The notes beneath the pieces are model-generated. The model saw only the letters and a list, made by a program, of their open reading frames with translations. It had not been told where the DNA came from and did not search any database. This document shows positions 1 to 8,682 of a DNA stretch of 32,857 nt, piece after piece. The position numbers and the translations under genes were made by a program. The DNA is from an uncultured beta proteobacterium (GTDB lineage: Bacteria; Pseudomonadota; Gammaproteobacteria; Burkholderiales; Burkholderiaceae_C). Each line of letters opens with the position of its first letter. The stretch's first letter is position 1. The stretch spans positions 1-32,857 of the forward strand of contig CAIUDG010000116.1 of the NCBI GenBank assembly GCA_903897925.1, in the 5' to 3' direction.

Positions 1-329
1 AATGTGTCGATGCCGGTGGTGCCGATGTAATAGTTGCGCCGTGCCGCCCAGGAATACTGGCCGCAGCCGACCGGGCCATGGCTGATGTGCACCATGTCCT
101 TGATCGGACCCCACACCACGCCTTTGGAGCCTGCATAGGCACAGCCACGAATCGTCATCACGCCGGGCAAGGACTTGATATTGGACTTGACGCCGCAATC
201 CGGCTTTCCTTCTTCAAAGCTGCCCAGGTGCTTGGCGCGCCGTTTGGCCATCTTTTCGGGATAAGCCTTCAGCACTTCATCAATCAGGGCCTTGTTGCTG
301 GCCTTGCGCTCTTCAACGGTGGCGGTCAT
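1..329 (-). CDS. nifD: Nitrogenase MoFe protein alpha chain, N-terminal part (cut by window edge)
   Basis: NifD forms, with NifK, the MoFe protein that carries the P-cluster and FeMo-co and reduces N2. Only the first 109 codons lie in the window; the gene runs off the left edge. The translation begins [16 protein letters not shown] and contains two of the expected P-cluster cysteine contexts, RGCAYAGS and [10 protein letters not shown]. The ATG at 329 has a GGAG ribosome site 7 bases upstream. It lies 86 bases downstream of nifH on the same strand, the standard nifHD order. Identity is very secure; completeness of the rest cannot be seen. Confidence 0.97.
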   Translation of the reverse strand, partial: MTATVEERKASNKALIDEVLKAYPEKMAKRRAKHLGSFEEGKPDCGVKSNIKSLPGVMTIRGCAYAGSKGVVWGPIKDMVHISHGPVGCGQYSWAARRNYYIGTTGIDT

Positions 330-370
330 GGGGGAACTCCAGTAGTAGTAATTGGTCTTGGTCTGGTAGG

Positions 371-405
371 CACCCTGTGCGCAGCAACGCGCCGCGCACA
401 GGGTG
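371..405 (-). terminator. nifH-nifD intergenic stem-loop
   Basis: A perfect 12-base inverted repeat (371-382 with 394-405, stem CACCCTGTGCGC, 11-base loop) fills the space just after the nifH stop codon. It is GC-rich and has no T-run, so it is not a typical intrinsic terminator. Stem-loops at this position in other diazotrophs are thought to protect the 3' end of nifH mRNA or to attenuate nifDK, giving more NifH than NifDK. That role is inferred here; the hairpin itself is directly visible. Confidence 0.75.
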
Positions 406-415
406 GGGCTACCTC

Positions 416-1333
<918 letters not shown>

Positions 1334-1405
1334 CTAAGTTTGCTTAGCCACGACCATGTCAGCCTGACGTGCCAGTAAGTCTTGTTATTGGGGCTACGTA
1401 TCGGC

Positions 1406-1419
1406 CGGACTTTTGTCCG
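1406..1419 (-). other. Small hairpin at the predicted 5' end of nifH mRNA
   Basis: Perfect 5-base arms CGGAC/GTCCG enclose a TTTT loop (AAAA in the transcript). With a start site about 12 bases after the -12 element, near 1423, this hairpin would begin within the first few bases of the roughly 120-base nifH leader. A role in mRNA stability is an inference. Confidence 0.4.
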
Positions 1420-1433
1420 CGCAGCTTCCCTAT

Positions 1434-1449
1434 CGCAGCTTCCGTGCCA
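1434..1449 (-). promoter_or_regulatory. nifH sigma-54 (-24/-12) promoter
   Basis: Read on the minus strand the element is TGGCACGGAAGCTGCG. It has a full TGGCACG -24 box and a CTGCG -12 box, with GG and GC separated by the required 10 bases. It points at nifH and predicts a start near 1423. Confidence 0.85.
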
Positions 1450-1543
1450 AACTTTTTGCGCCTGCATCTGCACCCCTTTCGGCGCCGCTTCCTCAGAGGG
1501 AAAACAGCGTTTTTCCGGTGCCCAAACATGGGCTGGAGCGCTT

Positions 1544-1559
1544 TGTTGATTTCCCGACA
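1544..1559. promoter_or_regulatory. NifA upstream activator site shared by two divergent promoters
   Basis: The sequence TGTTGATTTCCCGACA fits the TGT-N10-ACA consensus for NifA binding exactly. Its centre is about 104 bases from the nifH -24 GG and about 102 bases from the -24 GG of the plus-strand promoter, so it could serve both directions. Confidence 0.8.
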
Positions 1560-1651
1560 AAAGCGTCTGCGATGTCGGAAAAATCCCCGGATCGGCCGCT
1601 GGCCTGGCAGATTTGTGTCGGGTTTGCAGGACCGCCGGGGCGCTGGCAGGT

Positions 1652-1667
1652 TGGTATGTTCATTGCT
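1652..1667 (+). promoter_or_regulatory. Sigma-54 promoter for the draTG group
   Basis: TGGTATGTTCATTGCT has GG and GC at the correct 10-base spacing and a complete TTGCT -12 box; the -24 box departs from TGGCACG at two positions. It predicts a start near 1679, about 50 bases before the ATG at 1732. Confidence 0.65.
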
Positions 1668-1731
1668 GATAGAGCGGCATGTCTCCTACTCCCGCAACCT
1701 GCAATTTCGCAAACCCACCCAAGGAAACTTC

Positions 1732-2340
1732 ATGACCGCCACACTGGCCACCAAACCCATCGACGAGACCGCATTTGCACGACTGGAGAGCGAAGGTCGT
1801 TTGCTCAACCCTCTGCTCAAGGCCATTACCGCCAAGCCCGGACGCTTCGGCTTCCGCGGCGAAATGGCATTGCGCTTTGCGCCCAAACTGGCCGACGAAG
1901 CGCGCCCGCCCGAACTCCTGAGCGCGCAGGCGATGGCCATTGCCAATATCGGCGAAAACACCATTCCCTTCTATGCCGGCTATTTGCTCAGCTTCGAATA
2001 CCTCAAGGACGTGGCCGAAACACTGGGCGACGCGCTGTCTGCGGGTGGCAAATATTTCCTGTTCTGCAACAACATCGACCTGTCGAAAAAATACCAGGTG
2101 CCCTACAAAGGCGCGATGTTCTACGTGCTGCCGATCGACGAGTCGACGGTGTACAACGAGCTGCTCGATCTGTTCTATCTGGAAAAGAACGACCTGAAAA
2201 AGAAAGACACCGCCGGCAAGCTCGACGCCATCGCCGATGCGGCGCTCAAGTTTGACGTGACCTTCGACAACATCAGCTACGAAGAAGGCCTGCAGCTGAT
2301 GGGCCCGGTGCGCAACCCCAACGAAAACCGCCCGGTCTGA
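1732..2340 (+). CDS. Unrecognised conserved-looking protein upstream of draT
   Basis: The 202-residue product is not one I can assign. It is soluble, with no signal peptide, membrane segment or cysteine cluster; the only cysteine is in LFCNNID. The C-terminal half is rich in charged residues, including KKYQVPYKGAMF and a KNDLKKKD stretch. The ATG at 1732 is chosen because AAGGA lies 7 bases upstream and a sigma-54 promoter fits 65 bases further up; reading the frame farther upstream would run through the control region. It ends 18 bases before draT, so it is probably co-transcribed with draTG and may act in nitrogenase switch-off or protection. That role is inferred from position only. Confidence 0.8.
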   Translation: MTATLATKPIDETAFARLESEGRLLNPLLKAITAKPGRFGFRGEMALRFAPKLADEARPPELLSAQAMAIANIGENTIPFYAGYLLSFEYLKDVAETLGDALSAGGKYFLFCNNIDLSKKYQVPYKGAMFYVLPIDESTVYNELLDLFYLEKNDLKKKDTAGKLDAIADAALKFDVTFDNISYEEGLQLMGPVRNPNENRPV

Positions 2341-2358
2341 GACCTGGGCCCGGCCGCC

Positions 2359-3192
2359 GTGGCGTACGACGAGGCGCAACCGTCCGCGCGCTGGTACACA
2401 ACCAATCTGGTCAGTGTGCCGGCGCCGGTACTGGGCAGCGCCGCCTTCAACGCCGCGCCACGCGCACTGGTCATCGCCGGCACTTACGACGCACACCGGC
2501 GCCTGTTTCAACTGCTCGACAGCAGCCAGGACAGTGTGCAGGCCTACGCCATGTTTGTGCATTACATGGATCTGGCCTTCGGCCTGCGCAAACCGGCGCC
2601 CAGCGAATTAGCGCTGCTCGGTGCCGCCGAGCAGCGGCGCTGGCGCAGCAGCTGGTACAAACTGCTGCAGGGCTGGGGCATGGATTCGAACGGTCCCTCG
2701 GGCGCGGTCTTGAAAGGCTGGGTTGAAAGCCGCTTCGGCCTGGTGCCGGATTTTCACAAGGCCACGCTGGGGCGCTTTCCGTCGCCGGCCTGGGTCCGCT
2801 ACCTGCAGGAAAAAGCCGCCAGCCGGTACAACAACAACAGCATTCACCAGCAGCTTGACTTGCTCTACGCCTATTGCCAATGGGCTTTGCGCCGGCGCTT
2901 CGGCAGCGCGCAACACCACTTTCGCTTGTGGCGCGGCACCAACCAGTGCGAGGAACAGGTGCTGGCCGGGCGCCTGCAAGACCGGCGCTGCACCGTGCGC
3001 CTGAACAACCTGGTCTCGTTCAGCCTGTCGCAAGACGACGCCTCCTGCTTTGGCGACTGGGTGCTGGAAGTGCAGGTTCCCATGTGCAAGGTGCTGGTGT
3101 TTCCGGAACTGCTGCCCGGCCATGTGCTGCGCGGCGAGCAGGAAGTGCTGGCGCTGGGCGGCGATTATGAAGTGCAGGCGCACTATGTCTGA
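2359..3192 (+). CDS. draT: Dinitrogenase reductase ADP-ribosyltransferase
   Basis: DraT transfers ADP-ribose from NAD+ to the conserved arginine of NifH when ammonium rises or energy falls, switching nitrogenase off. The 277-residue translation has the family start SARWYTTNLV, the NAD-binding arginine in LWRGTNQ (about residue 196), the serine motif VSFSLSQ and the catalytic glutamate region GEQEVLALGG near the C terminus, the R-S-E pattern of such enzymes. The start is a GTG at 2359, 18 bases after the preceding gene, without a clear ribosome site, so translation may be coupled. The stop overlaps draG by 8 bases. The NifH target is encoded in the same window. Confidence 0.93.
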   Translation: MAYDEAQPSARWYTTNLVSVPAPVLGSAAFNAAPRALVIAGTYDAHRRLFQLLDSSQDSVQAYAMFVHYMDLAFGLRKPAPSELALLGAAEQRRWRSSWYKLLQGWGMDSNGPSGAVLKGWVESRFGLVPDFHKATLGRFPSPAWVRYLQEKAASRYNNNSIHQQLDLLYAYCQWALRRRFGSAQHHFRLWRGTNQCEEQVLAGRLQDRRCTVRLNNLVSFSLSQDDASCFGDWVLEVQVPMCKVLVFPELLPGHVLRGEQEVLALGGDYEVQAHYV

Positions 3193-4117
3193 ATTGCTCG
3201 ACAAGGCCCTGGGCGCATACCTCGGATTCGCCATCGGCGACGCACTGGGCGCCACCGTGGAGTTCATGCGCCCGCGCGAAATCGCGCTGCAGTACGGCGT
3301 GCACCGCGACATCAAGGGCGGCGGCTGGCTGAAACTGGCCGCCGGACAAGTCACCGACGACACCACCATGTGCCTGGCCCTGGGCGCAGCGCTGGAGGCC
3401 GGCGGCAGCAGCGCCATACAAAATTTCCTGGCGGGCGACCTGGCCCTGGTGCGCCAGATCGGCGACGCCTATGTGCGCTGGCTCAAGTCCAAGCCCGTGG
3501 ACTGCGGCAACACCTGCCGCCGCGGCATTCTTCGCTATCTGCACGAAGGCAGCCTGGAAGGCCCCTACAACCCGGGCGATGGTGGCAACGGCGCCCTGAT
3601 GCGCAACCTGCCGGCGGTGCTGGCAACGCTGAACGACGACACGGCCTTCGCGCGGCTCGCCCTGGCGCAGGCGCGGCTAACCCATAACCACCCGTTTTCC
3701 GACAATGCCACGCTGGGGCTGGGGCGCTTGCTGCGCCTGCTGCTGCACGGCGGCACGCAGCAGGATTGCCAGCGCTGGGTCGGGCACTGGATTGCTGAGC
3801 ACCCGGTGTTCTCCATTACGCCGTACCGCGAGCGCGCCAGCGCTTACGTGGTCGACACGGTACAAACCGTGCTGCACTACCTGTGCCTGCACGCAGACTT
3901 CGAAAGCGCCATGGTGGCCACCGTCAACCAGGGCGACGACGCCGACACTACCGGCGCGCTGCTGGGCATGTTGGCCGGCGCCCGCTGTGGCGCATCCGGG
4001 CTGCCAGCGCGCTGGCTGGAGCGCTTGCAACCCGCCACGGTGCAGGCGATTCGCCAACAGACGGCGGCGCTGCTGGCCTTGAATGCAGCCCCAAAACCCC
4101 TAGGAGCCACGCCATGA
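3185..4117 (+). CDS. draG: ADP-ribosyl-[dinitrogenase reductase] glycohydrolase
   Basis: DraG removes ADP-ribose from NifH and so reactivates nitrogenase. The 310-residue protein shows the metal-binding motifs of the ADP-ribosylglycohydrolase family: GFAIGDALGA near the N terminus, GQVTDDTT at about residue 60 and GDDADTTGALLG near residue 250, which together hold the two Mn ions. The ATG at 3185 overlaps the end of draT by 8 bases, and the stop overlaps the next ATG by 4 bases, so draT, draG and the next gene are likely translationally coupled. Confidence 0.95.
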   Translation: MSELLDKALGAYLGFAIGDALGATVEFMRPREIALQYGVHRDIKGGGWLKLAAGQVTDDTTMCLALGAALEAGGSSAIQNFLAGDLALVRQIGDAYVRWLKSKPVDCGNTCRRGILRYLHEGSLEGPYNPGDGGNGALMRNLPAVLATLNDDTAFARLALAQARLTHNHPFSDNATLGLGRLLRLLLHGGTQQDCQRWVGHWIAEHPVFSITPYRERASAYVVDTVQTVLHYLCLHADFESAMVATVNQGDDADTTGALLGMLAGARCGASGLPARWLERLQPATVQAIRQQTAALLALNAAPKPLGATP

Positions 4118-4557
4118 CCACGATCGTTTTCTTTGAAAAGCCGGGATGCGCCGGCAATGCGCGCCAGCGCGCTGCGCTGGAGGCCGCCGGCCACACCCTG
4201 CAGCGCCGCAATCTGCTGACCGAACCCTGGACGCGCACCACGTTGCTGGCGTTTTTGTCGGCCTTGCCGGTCGCCGACTGGTTCAATCGGGCAGCGCCGC
4301 GCATCACGCGTGGCGAAGTGCAACCGGAGGCACTCAGTGCGGACGATGCCCTGCTGCTGTTGCTGGCCGACCCGCTGTTGATCCGCCGCCCGCTGATGCA
4401 GCGCAGTGACAACCTGTCCTGCTGGGTCGGCTTTGACACCCGCGCCGTCGATGACTGGGTCGGACTTGGCACAAACCCTGCGTCAGCTGCAGCACTGGAA
4501 GGCTGCGCGTCTGCCGCCGCGCATTGCGCAACGCCGCCCCACCCCGCGATCACCTGA
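4114..4557 (+). CDS. ArsC-like nitrogenase-associated protein
   Basis: The 147-residue product belongs by eye to the ArsC/Spx thioredoxin-like fold group that includes the nitrogenase-associated family found in nif clusters. The N terminus TTIVFFEKPGCAGNARQRAAL has the single N-terminal cysteine of that group followed by the expected helix; PRITRGEVQPEAL and DPLLIRRPL match the typical middle region. The last 40 residues are alanine- and cysteine-rich and less typical. It overlaps draG by 4 bases. Its biochemical role is not established; arsenate reduction is unlikely given the context. Confidence 0.8.
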   Translation: MTTIVFFEKPGCAGNARQRAALEAAGHTLQRRNLLTEPWTRTTLLAFLSALPVADWFNRAAPRITRGEVQPEALSADDALLLLLADPLLIRRPLMQRSDNLSCWVGFDTRAVDDWVGLGTNPASAAALEGCASAAAHCATPPHPAIT

Positions 4558-4567
4558 GGACCCCCGC

Positions 4568-4819
4568 ATGCCACTCTACGACTACCACTGCAGCACCTGC
4601 GGCGCCGACTTTGAAACCCTGGTGCGCTCAGGCGACACGCCAAGCTGCCCGCAGTGCCACGGTGTGGCGCTGGAAAAGCGCGTGTCGCGCCTGGCGCCGG
4701 CCGGAAAGATTGAAGCCATCCGCATGGCCCATCGGCGCGTCGCCGCAGCACAAGGCCATCTGGACCACTACAGCCCTTCGGACAAAGCCAAGTTGCTGCA
4801 GGGGAAGAAGAACATTTAG
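4568..4819 (+). CDS. FmdB-type zinc ribbon protein
   Basis: An 83-residue protein beginning MPLYDYHCSTCG, with a second CPQC pair at about residue 31, is a textbook FmdB-family zinc ribbon (two CxxC knuckles). The remainder is basic and helical. The ATG at 4568 is 10 bases after the previous stop. These proteins are often seen beside regulatory or metal-related genes and their function is not settled. It is probably the last gene of the draTG group. Confidence 0.88.
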   Translation: MPLYDYHCSTCGADFETLVRSGDTPSCPQCHGVALEKRVSRLAPAGKIEAIRMAHRRVAAAQGHLDHYSPSDKAKLLQGKKNI

Positions 4820-4823
4820 CTTC

Positions 4824-4839
4824 CGGCCCGTTATTTGCT
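4824..4839 (+). promoter_or_regulatory. Candidate sigma-54 promoter of the molybdenum operon
   Basis: CGGCCCGTTATTTGCT matches TGGCACG-N4-TTGCW at the GG, the GC, the spacing and the TTGC box, with mismatches at the first T and the A. It would start near 4851, about 77 bases before the ATG at 4928. A ModE-like palindrome overlaps its -12 half. Confidence 0.5.
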
Positions 4840-4853
4840 GTGTATATAGCGCT
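4827..4853. promoter_or_regulatory. ModE-box-like palindrome
   Basis: The left half (CGTTAT at 4829-4834) and right half (TATATAGCG at 4843-4851) resemble the molybdate-responsive ModE operator, whose arms are of the form CGNTATATA and TATATANCG. The distance between the outer CG pairs is 23 bases, one less than the 24 of known sites, and the left arm is imperfect. The operon downstream encodes ModE, which makes autoregulation plausible. Confidence 0.45.
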
Positions 4854-4894
4854 ACCCGTGTTTGTGCTGTTTGTTGGCCGCAGCGTGTAGCAAT

Positions 4895-4910
4895 TGTCTG
4901 AATCACGACA
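4895..4910. promoter_or_regulatory. TGT-N10-ACA site close to the start of the molybdenum operon
   Basis: TGTCTGAATCACGACA is an exact NifA-type match and shares the CGACA right end seen at 1544 and 18616. It lies downstream of the candidate -24/-12 element and only 18 bases before the ATG at 4928, an unusual place for an activator site, so it may be chance or may serve in an atypical way. Confidence 0.35.
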
Positions 4911-4927
4911 AAACTCGGGAGGTTTTG

Positions 4928-5332
4928 ATGACACAAGCGCTGTATAGAAAAGGCGGCAACGCCGGTACCCGATCCTGCCCGGCGCGGCAACGCGCAGCAC
5001 AACGCTGGAGCGCGGATTTGCCAGCGCACTTCAGCGCACTGGTGGTGGCCCCGGTAGCGCTGGAAGTGCACCGGGAATACGAAATGCAGGCCGAGCGGGT
5101 GCAAGGCCGGGACAGCGCCAATGCGCCCTGCTTCTATGAACACCGTTATGTACTGACGCAATTGCGCTGCGACGATGACGAGGTGTTTTACGAAGTGCCG
5201 GTCTATGTCGAAACGCTGACCTCCTGGCGCCTGATCGACGAGCGCTGGCTGGTCTGCCGCACCACCATTGACCGGCTCGGCCGAGCCGGCGCGCAAACCG
5301 AATTCACGCTCAGCGCGCGCATGCCCCGATGA
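4928..5332 (+). CDS. Unrecognised protein leading the mod operon
   Basis: The 134-residue product is not recognised. It has no signal peptide or membrane segment; the N-terminal 35 residues are basic and probably disordered, followed by a compact region with many charged residues (HREYEMQAE, CDDDEVFYEVPVYVE, SWRLIDERWL). The four cysteines do not form an obvious cluster motif. The ATG at 4928 has a strong GGGAGG site 5 bases upstream. The stop overlaps the modE start by 4 bases, so the two are tightly coupled, suggesting a role in molybdate sensing, uptake or use. That is positional inference. Confidence 0.75.
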   Translation: MTQALYRKGGNAGTRSCPARQRAAQRWSADLPAHFSALVVAPVALEVHREYEMQAERVQGRDSANAPCFYEHRYVLTQLRCDDDEVFYEVPVYVETLTSWRLIDERWLVCRTTIDRLGRAGAQTEFTLSARMPR

Positions 5333-6150
5333 GCAGCACCATGACCCGGCTTTCCGGCACCTTGCTGATCGACACCGACATGGGCCGCTTTCTGGGCGAC
5401 AAGCGCATTCGGCTGCTCGAAGCGATTGACCAGTCCGGCTCGATTTCGCAAGCCGCCAAGGCGGTGCCGATGTCCTACAAAGCCGCCTGGGACGCGGTCG
5501 ACGACATGAACAACCTGGCGCCCGAAGCCCTGGTGCTGCGCAGCGCTGGCGGGCGCCACGGTGGCGGCACCGAATTGACGGCGTTTGCGCGGCGTCTGAT
5601 TGGCTTCTACCGCGCGCTGGAAGATGCCTCGCAGCGGGCCTTGGAAAAACTCAGCAGCAAGCTGGAACACAACGCTGACTGCGGGGTCGATGATTTTCGC
5701 CAGGTATTACGGAGGATGTCCATGAAAACCAGTGCCCGCAACCAATTCGCCGGTCCGGTGGTCGCCGTTCACGAGGGCGTGGTCGACACCGAGGTCAGCG
5801 TGCAACTGGCACCGACGCTGGTGCTGACGGCCATCGTTACCCGCGCCTCGGCCGAGACCATGGGCCTGCAACTCGGCACCGAAGTGATGGCCTTTGTCAA
5901 AGCCTCCAGCATTTTGCTGATGGTGGGCGAAGAAGAACGCATCTCGGCGCGCAACCGTTTTTCCGGCAGCGTGACGCGCATTCACCAGGGGCCGGTGAAT
6001 GCCGAAGTGACCTTGTCCATGCCGGGTGGGCACCATGCCATCACGGCCGTGATTACCAAGGACAGTGTCCAGCGCCTGGGACTGGCCGAAGGCCAGCCGG
6101 CATGCGCCGTTTTCAAGGCGTCCAGCGTTTTTCTGGTGGCGCTGGACTGA
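5329..6150 (+). CDS. modE: Molybdate-dependent transcriptional regulator ModE
   Basis: ModE binds molybdate and then represses molybdate-uptake genes or activates Mo-enzyme genes. The 273-residue protein has the N-terminal winged helix (KRIRLLEAIDQSGSISQAAK then PMSYKAAWDAVDDMN, residues about 20-115) and two tandem Mop/TOBE domains (from about 133 starting SARNQFAGPV, and from about 206 starting SARNRFSGSV), each ending in the usual KASS motif. This is the full-length form. It overlaps the preceding gene by 4 bases and is followed 27 bases later by modA. A ModE-like operator lies upstream of the operon. Confidence 0.95.
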   Translation: MSSTMTRLSGTLLIDTDMGRFLGDKRIRLLEAIDQSGSISQAAKAVPMSYKAAWDAVDDMNNLAPEALVLRSAGGRHGGGTELTAFARRLIGFYRALEDASQRALEKLSSKLEHNADCGVDDFRQVLRRMSMKTSARNQFAGPVVAVHEGVVDTEVSVQLAPTLVLTAIVTRASAETMGLQLGTEVMAFVKASSILLMVGEEERISARNRFSGSVTRIHQGPVNAEVTLSMPGGHHAITAVITKDSVQRLGLAEGQPACAVFKASSVFLVALD

Positions 6151-6933
<783 letters not shown>

Positions 6934-6963
6934 GCCGGCGCGCCTAACCCGCGCTGCCGGCCT

Positions 6964-6979
6964 GGGCACGACTTAGGCA
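6964..6979 (+). promoter_or_regulatory. Candidate sigma-54 promoter before the NifX-family gene
   Basis: GGGCACGACTTAGGCA has the GGCACG -24 core and a GGCA -12 core at the right spacing. It lies in the 92-base gap between modA and the next gene and would start near 6991. No TGT-N10-ACA site was found within 150 bases upstream, so NifA control is uncertain. Confidence 0.45.
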
Positions 6980-7025
6980 CGGAACTGGCTTAACGCACAG
7001 AGAACCCATTGACCGGAGCACAAGC

Positions 7026-7412
7026 ATGAAAATCGCCGTGGCAACCAAAGACAACTGGAGCCTGGTCGCCGGCCACGCCGGCAAGGCGCACCACTGGCTG
7101 CTGTACGACTGCCAGCCCGGCGCAGCGTTGCCGCTGCCACAGCAAATCACATTGACCGATGCGCAATTGCCGCACCATTTCAAGGACGCTGGTCCGCACC
7201 CGCTGCACGGTGTCGACATCCTGGTGGCGGCCAGTGCCGGTGACGGCTACGTCCGCCATATGGCCGCATGGGGCGCACAGGTGTTGCTGACCGGCGAAAG
7301 CCTGCCCTTGCAGGCACTGCAGAAAATCATCGCTGGGCAGGCCTTGCCCGACACCCGCTTTGACATCAGCACGGCGCTGTGCAAGGTGCGCGATCTGTTC
7401 AGCCGCCACTGA
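7026..7412 (+). CDS. NifX/NafY-family cofactor-binding protein
   Basis: A 128-residue single-domain protein of the dinitrogenase iron-molybdenum cofactor family (NifX, NafY, C-terminal NifB domain). The start MKIAVATKDNWSLVAGHAGKA matches the family beta-strand and glycine-histidine loop, and the segment VDILVAASAGDGYVRHMAAWG corresponds to the second conserved strand-helix unit. Such proteins bind NifB-co, VK-cluster or FeMo-co during delivery. Located between modA and nifQ it probably works at the Mo-insertion stage. Whether it is orthologous to NifX itself cannot be decided here, so no symbol is given. Confidence 0.85.
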   Translation: MKIAVATKDNWSLVAGHAGKAHHWLLYDCQPGAALPLPQQITLTDAQLPHHFKDAGPHPLHGVDILVAASAGDGYVRHMAAWGAQVLLTGESLPLQALQKIIAGQALPDTRFDISTALCKVRDLFSRH

Positions 7413-7427
7413 ATCGGTAGCGCCGCC

Positions 7428-7994
7428 ATGCACAGCAACGACACCGCGCGCGCACCCTTGCAGGCCGACTGGCTGGCGCGCCCGGCCGCGCCCCTGGCCC
7501 AGGCCGACCCGCTGCGCCCGCTGCTGGCCAGCCTGCTGGTCGGGCGCCAGCTGCAGCAAGGCGTGCTCAGCGCAACCCTGGGACTTGCAACAGCAGAATT
7601 TCAGGCCATGTGCCAAAGCTACTTTGGCGGCGCGCTACCGGCGCTGACGGATGGCCCGGGCGAGGACATCGTAGAACTCGAAGACCTGCGCCTTTTGCTG
7701 CTGGAATACCGTGCTGGCGAACATCAGTCGGAAGCCTGGCTGGCGCACATCGTGGCCTACAGCTGCTGTGGCCGCAACCACCTCTGGCAGGACCTGGGAC
7801 TGGCACACCGGGCTGAGCTGTCGCAGCTGATGGCGCTGGCCTTCCCGGCGCTGGCAGCACTGAACAGCGCCGACATGAAATGGAAAAAGTTCATCTACCG
7901 GCACTACTGTGCGCGGGAGGGCATTTATGTCTGCCCAGCGCCGTCCTGCGGTGAATGCAAGGACCACGGCTTCTGTTTCGGCCAAGAAGCGTAG
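7428..7994 (+). CDS. nifQ: Molybdenum donor NifQ
   Basis: NifQ is a Mo-Fe-S protein that supplies molybdenum for FeMo-co synthesis. The 188-residue product carries the diagnostic C-terminal cysteine pattern C-x4-C-x2-C-x5-C (CPAPSCGECKDHGFC), preceded by the conserved MKWKKFIYR. The N-terminal 40 residues are variable. The ATG at 7428 lies 15 bases after the previous stop, and modB starts 9 bases after nifQ ends, so Mo uptake and Mo insertion are likely co-transcribed. Confidence 0.94.
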   Translation: MHSNDTARAPLQADWLARPAAPLAQADPLRPLLASLLVGRQLQQGVLSATLGLATAEFQAMCQSYFGGALPALTDGPGEDIVELEDLRLLLLEYRAGEHQSEAWLAHIVAYSCCGRNHLWQDLGLAHRAELSQLMALAFPALAALNSADMKWKKFIYRHYCAREGIYVCPAPSCGECKDHGFCFGQEA

Positions 7995-8003
7995 GCGCCC
8001 GGC

Positions 8004-8672
8004 ATGTCCAGCGAAGACCTTAACGCCATTGCTCTAAGCCTCCAGCTGGCGGCGCTGAGCACCGCCCTGTTGCTGGTACTGGGTACCCCGCTGGCCTGGT
8101 GGCTGGCACGCAGCCGCTCGCGCTGGCGCAGCGTGGTCGGGGCGCTGGTGACGCTGCCGCTGGTATTGCCGCCGGCGGTGCTGGGGTTTTACCTGCTGGT
8201 GCTGATGGGGCCGCAAGGCCCGCTCGGAAAACTGACACAAGCGCTGGGCTGGGGCTTGCTGCCGTTCACATTTTCCGGGCTGGTGCTGGGCTCGGCCCTG
8301 TACTCCATGCCGTTTGTGGTGCAGCCTTTGCAACAGGCGTTTCAGGCCCTGGGTGATTCGGCACTGGAAGCCGCAGCCACCTTGCGCGCCTCGCCCCGGG
8401 ACGCATTTTTCAGTGTCGCGCTGCCGCAGGCCCGCGCCGGCTTTCTCACTGCAGCGGTACTGGGCTTTGCGCACACCGTGGGGGAGTTCGGTGTGGTGCT
8501 GATGATTGGTGGAAACATTCCGGGCAAGACGCAGGTCTTGTCCATGGCGATTTACAACCATGTGGAGGCGCTGGAATACCGCAATGCGCACTGGCTTGCG
8601 GCCGGCATGCTGGGCTTTTCTTTCCTGGTGCTGTGGCTGCTCTACAGCCTTGGCTGGACGCGCAAAACCTGA
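8004..8672 (+). CDS. modB: Molybdate ABC transporter permease ModB
   Basis: A 222-residue membrane protein with about five hydrophobic segments, starting with an N-terminal one ([20 protein letters not shown]), and the ABC-permease EAA loop around residue 120 ([20 protein letters not shown]) that contacts the ATPase. The segment [21 protein letters not shown] is typical of ModB. It forms the inner-membrane channel for molybdate with ModC and ModA, and is followed 10 bases later by modC. Confidence 0.95.
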   Translation: MSSEDLNAIALSLQLAALSTALLLVLGTPLAWWLARSRSRWRSVVGALVTLPLVLPPAVLGFYLLVLMGPQGPLGKLTQALGWGLLPFTFSGLVLGSALYSMPFVVQPLQQAFQALGDSALEAAATLRASPRDAFFSVALPQARAGFLTAAVLGFAHTVGEFGVVLMIGGNIPGKTQVLSMAIYNHVEALEYRNAHWLAAGMLGFSFLVLWLLYSLGWTRKT

Positions 8673-8682
8673 GCCCCGCGCG

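Noticed and set aside
4114..4557. Arsenate reductase function for the ArsC-like protein
   Set aside because: Although the fold matches, the nif-linked subgroup is separate from arsenate reductases and no ars genes are nearby.
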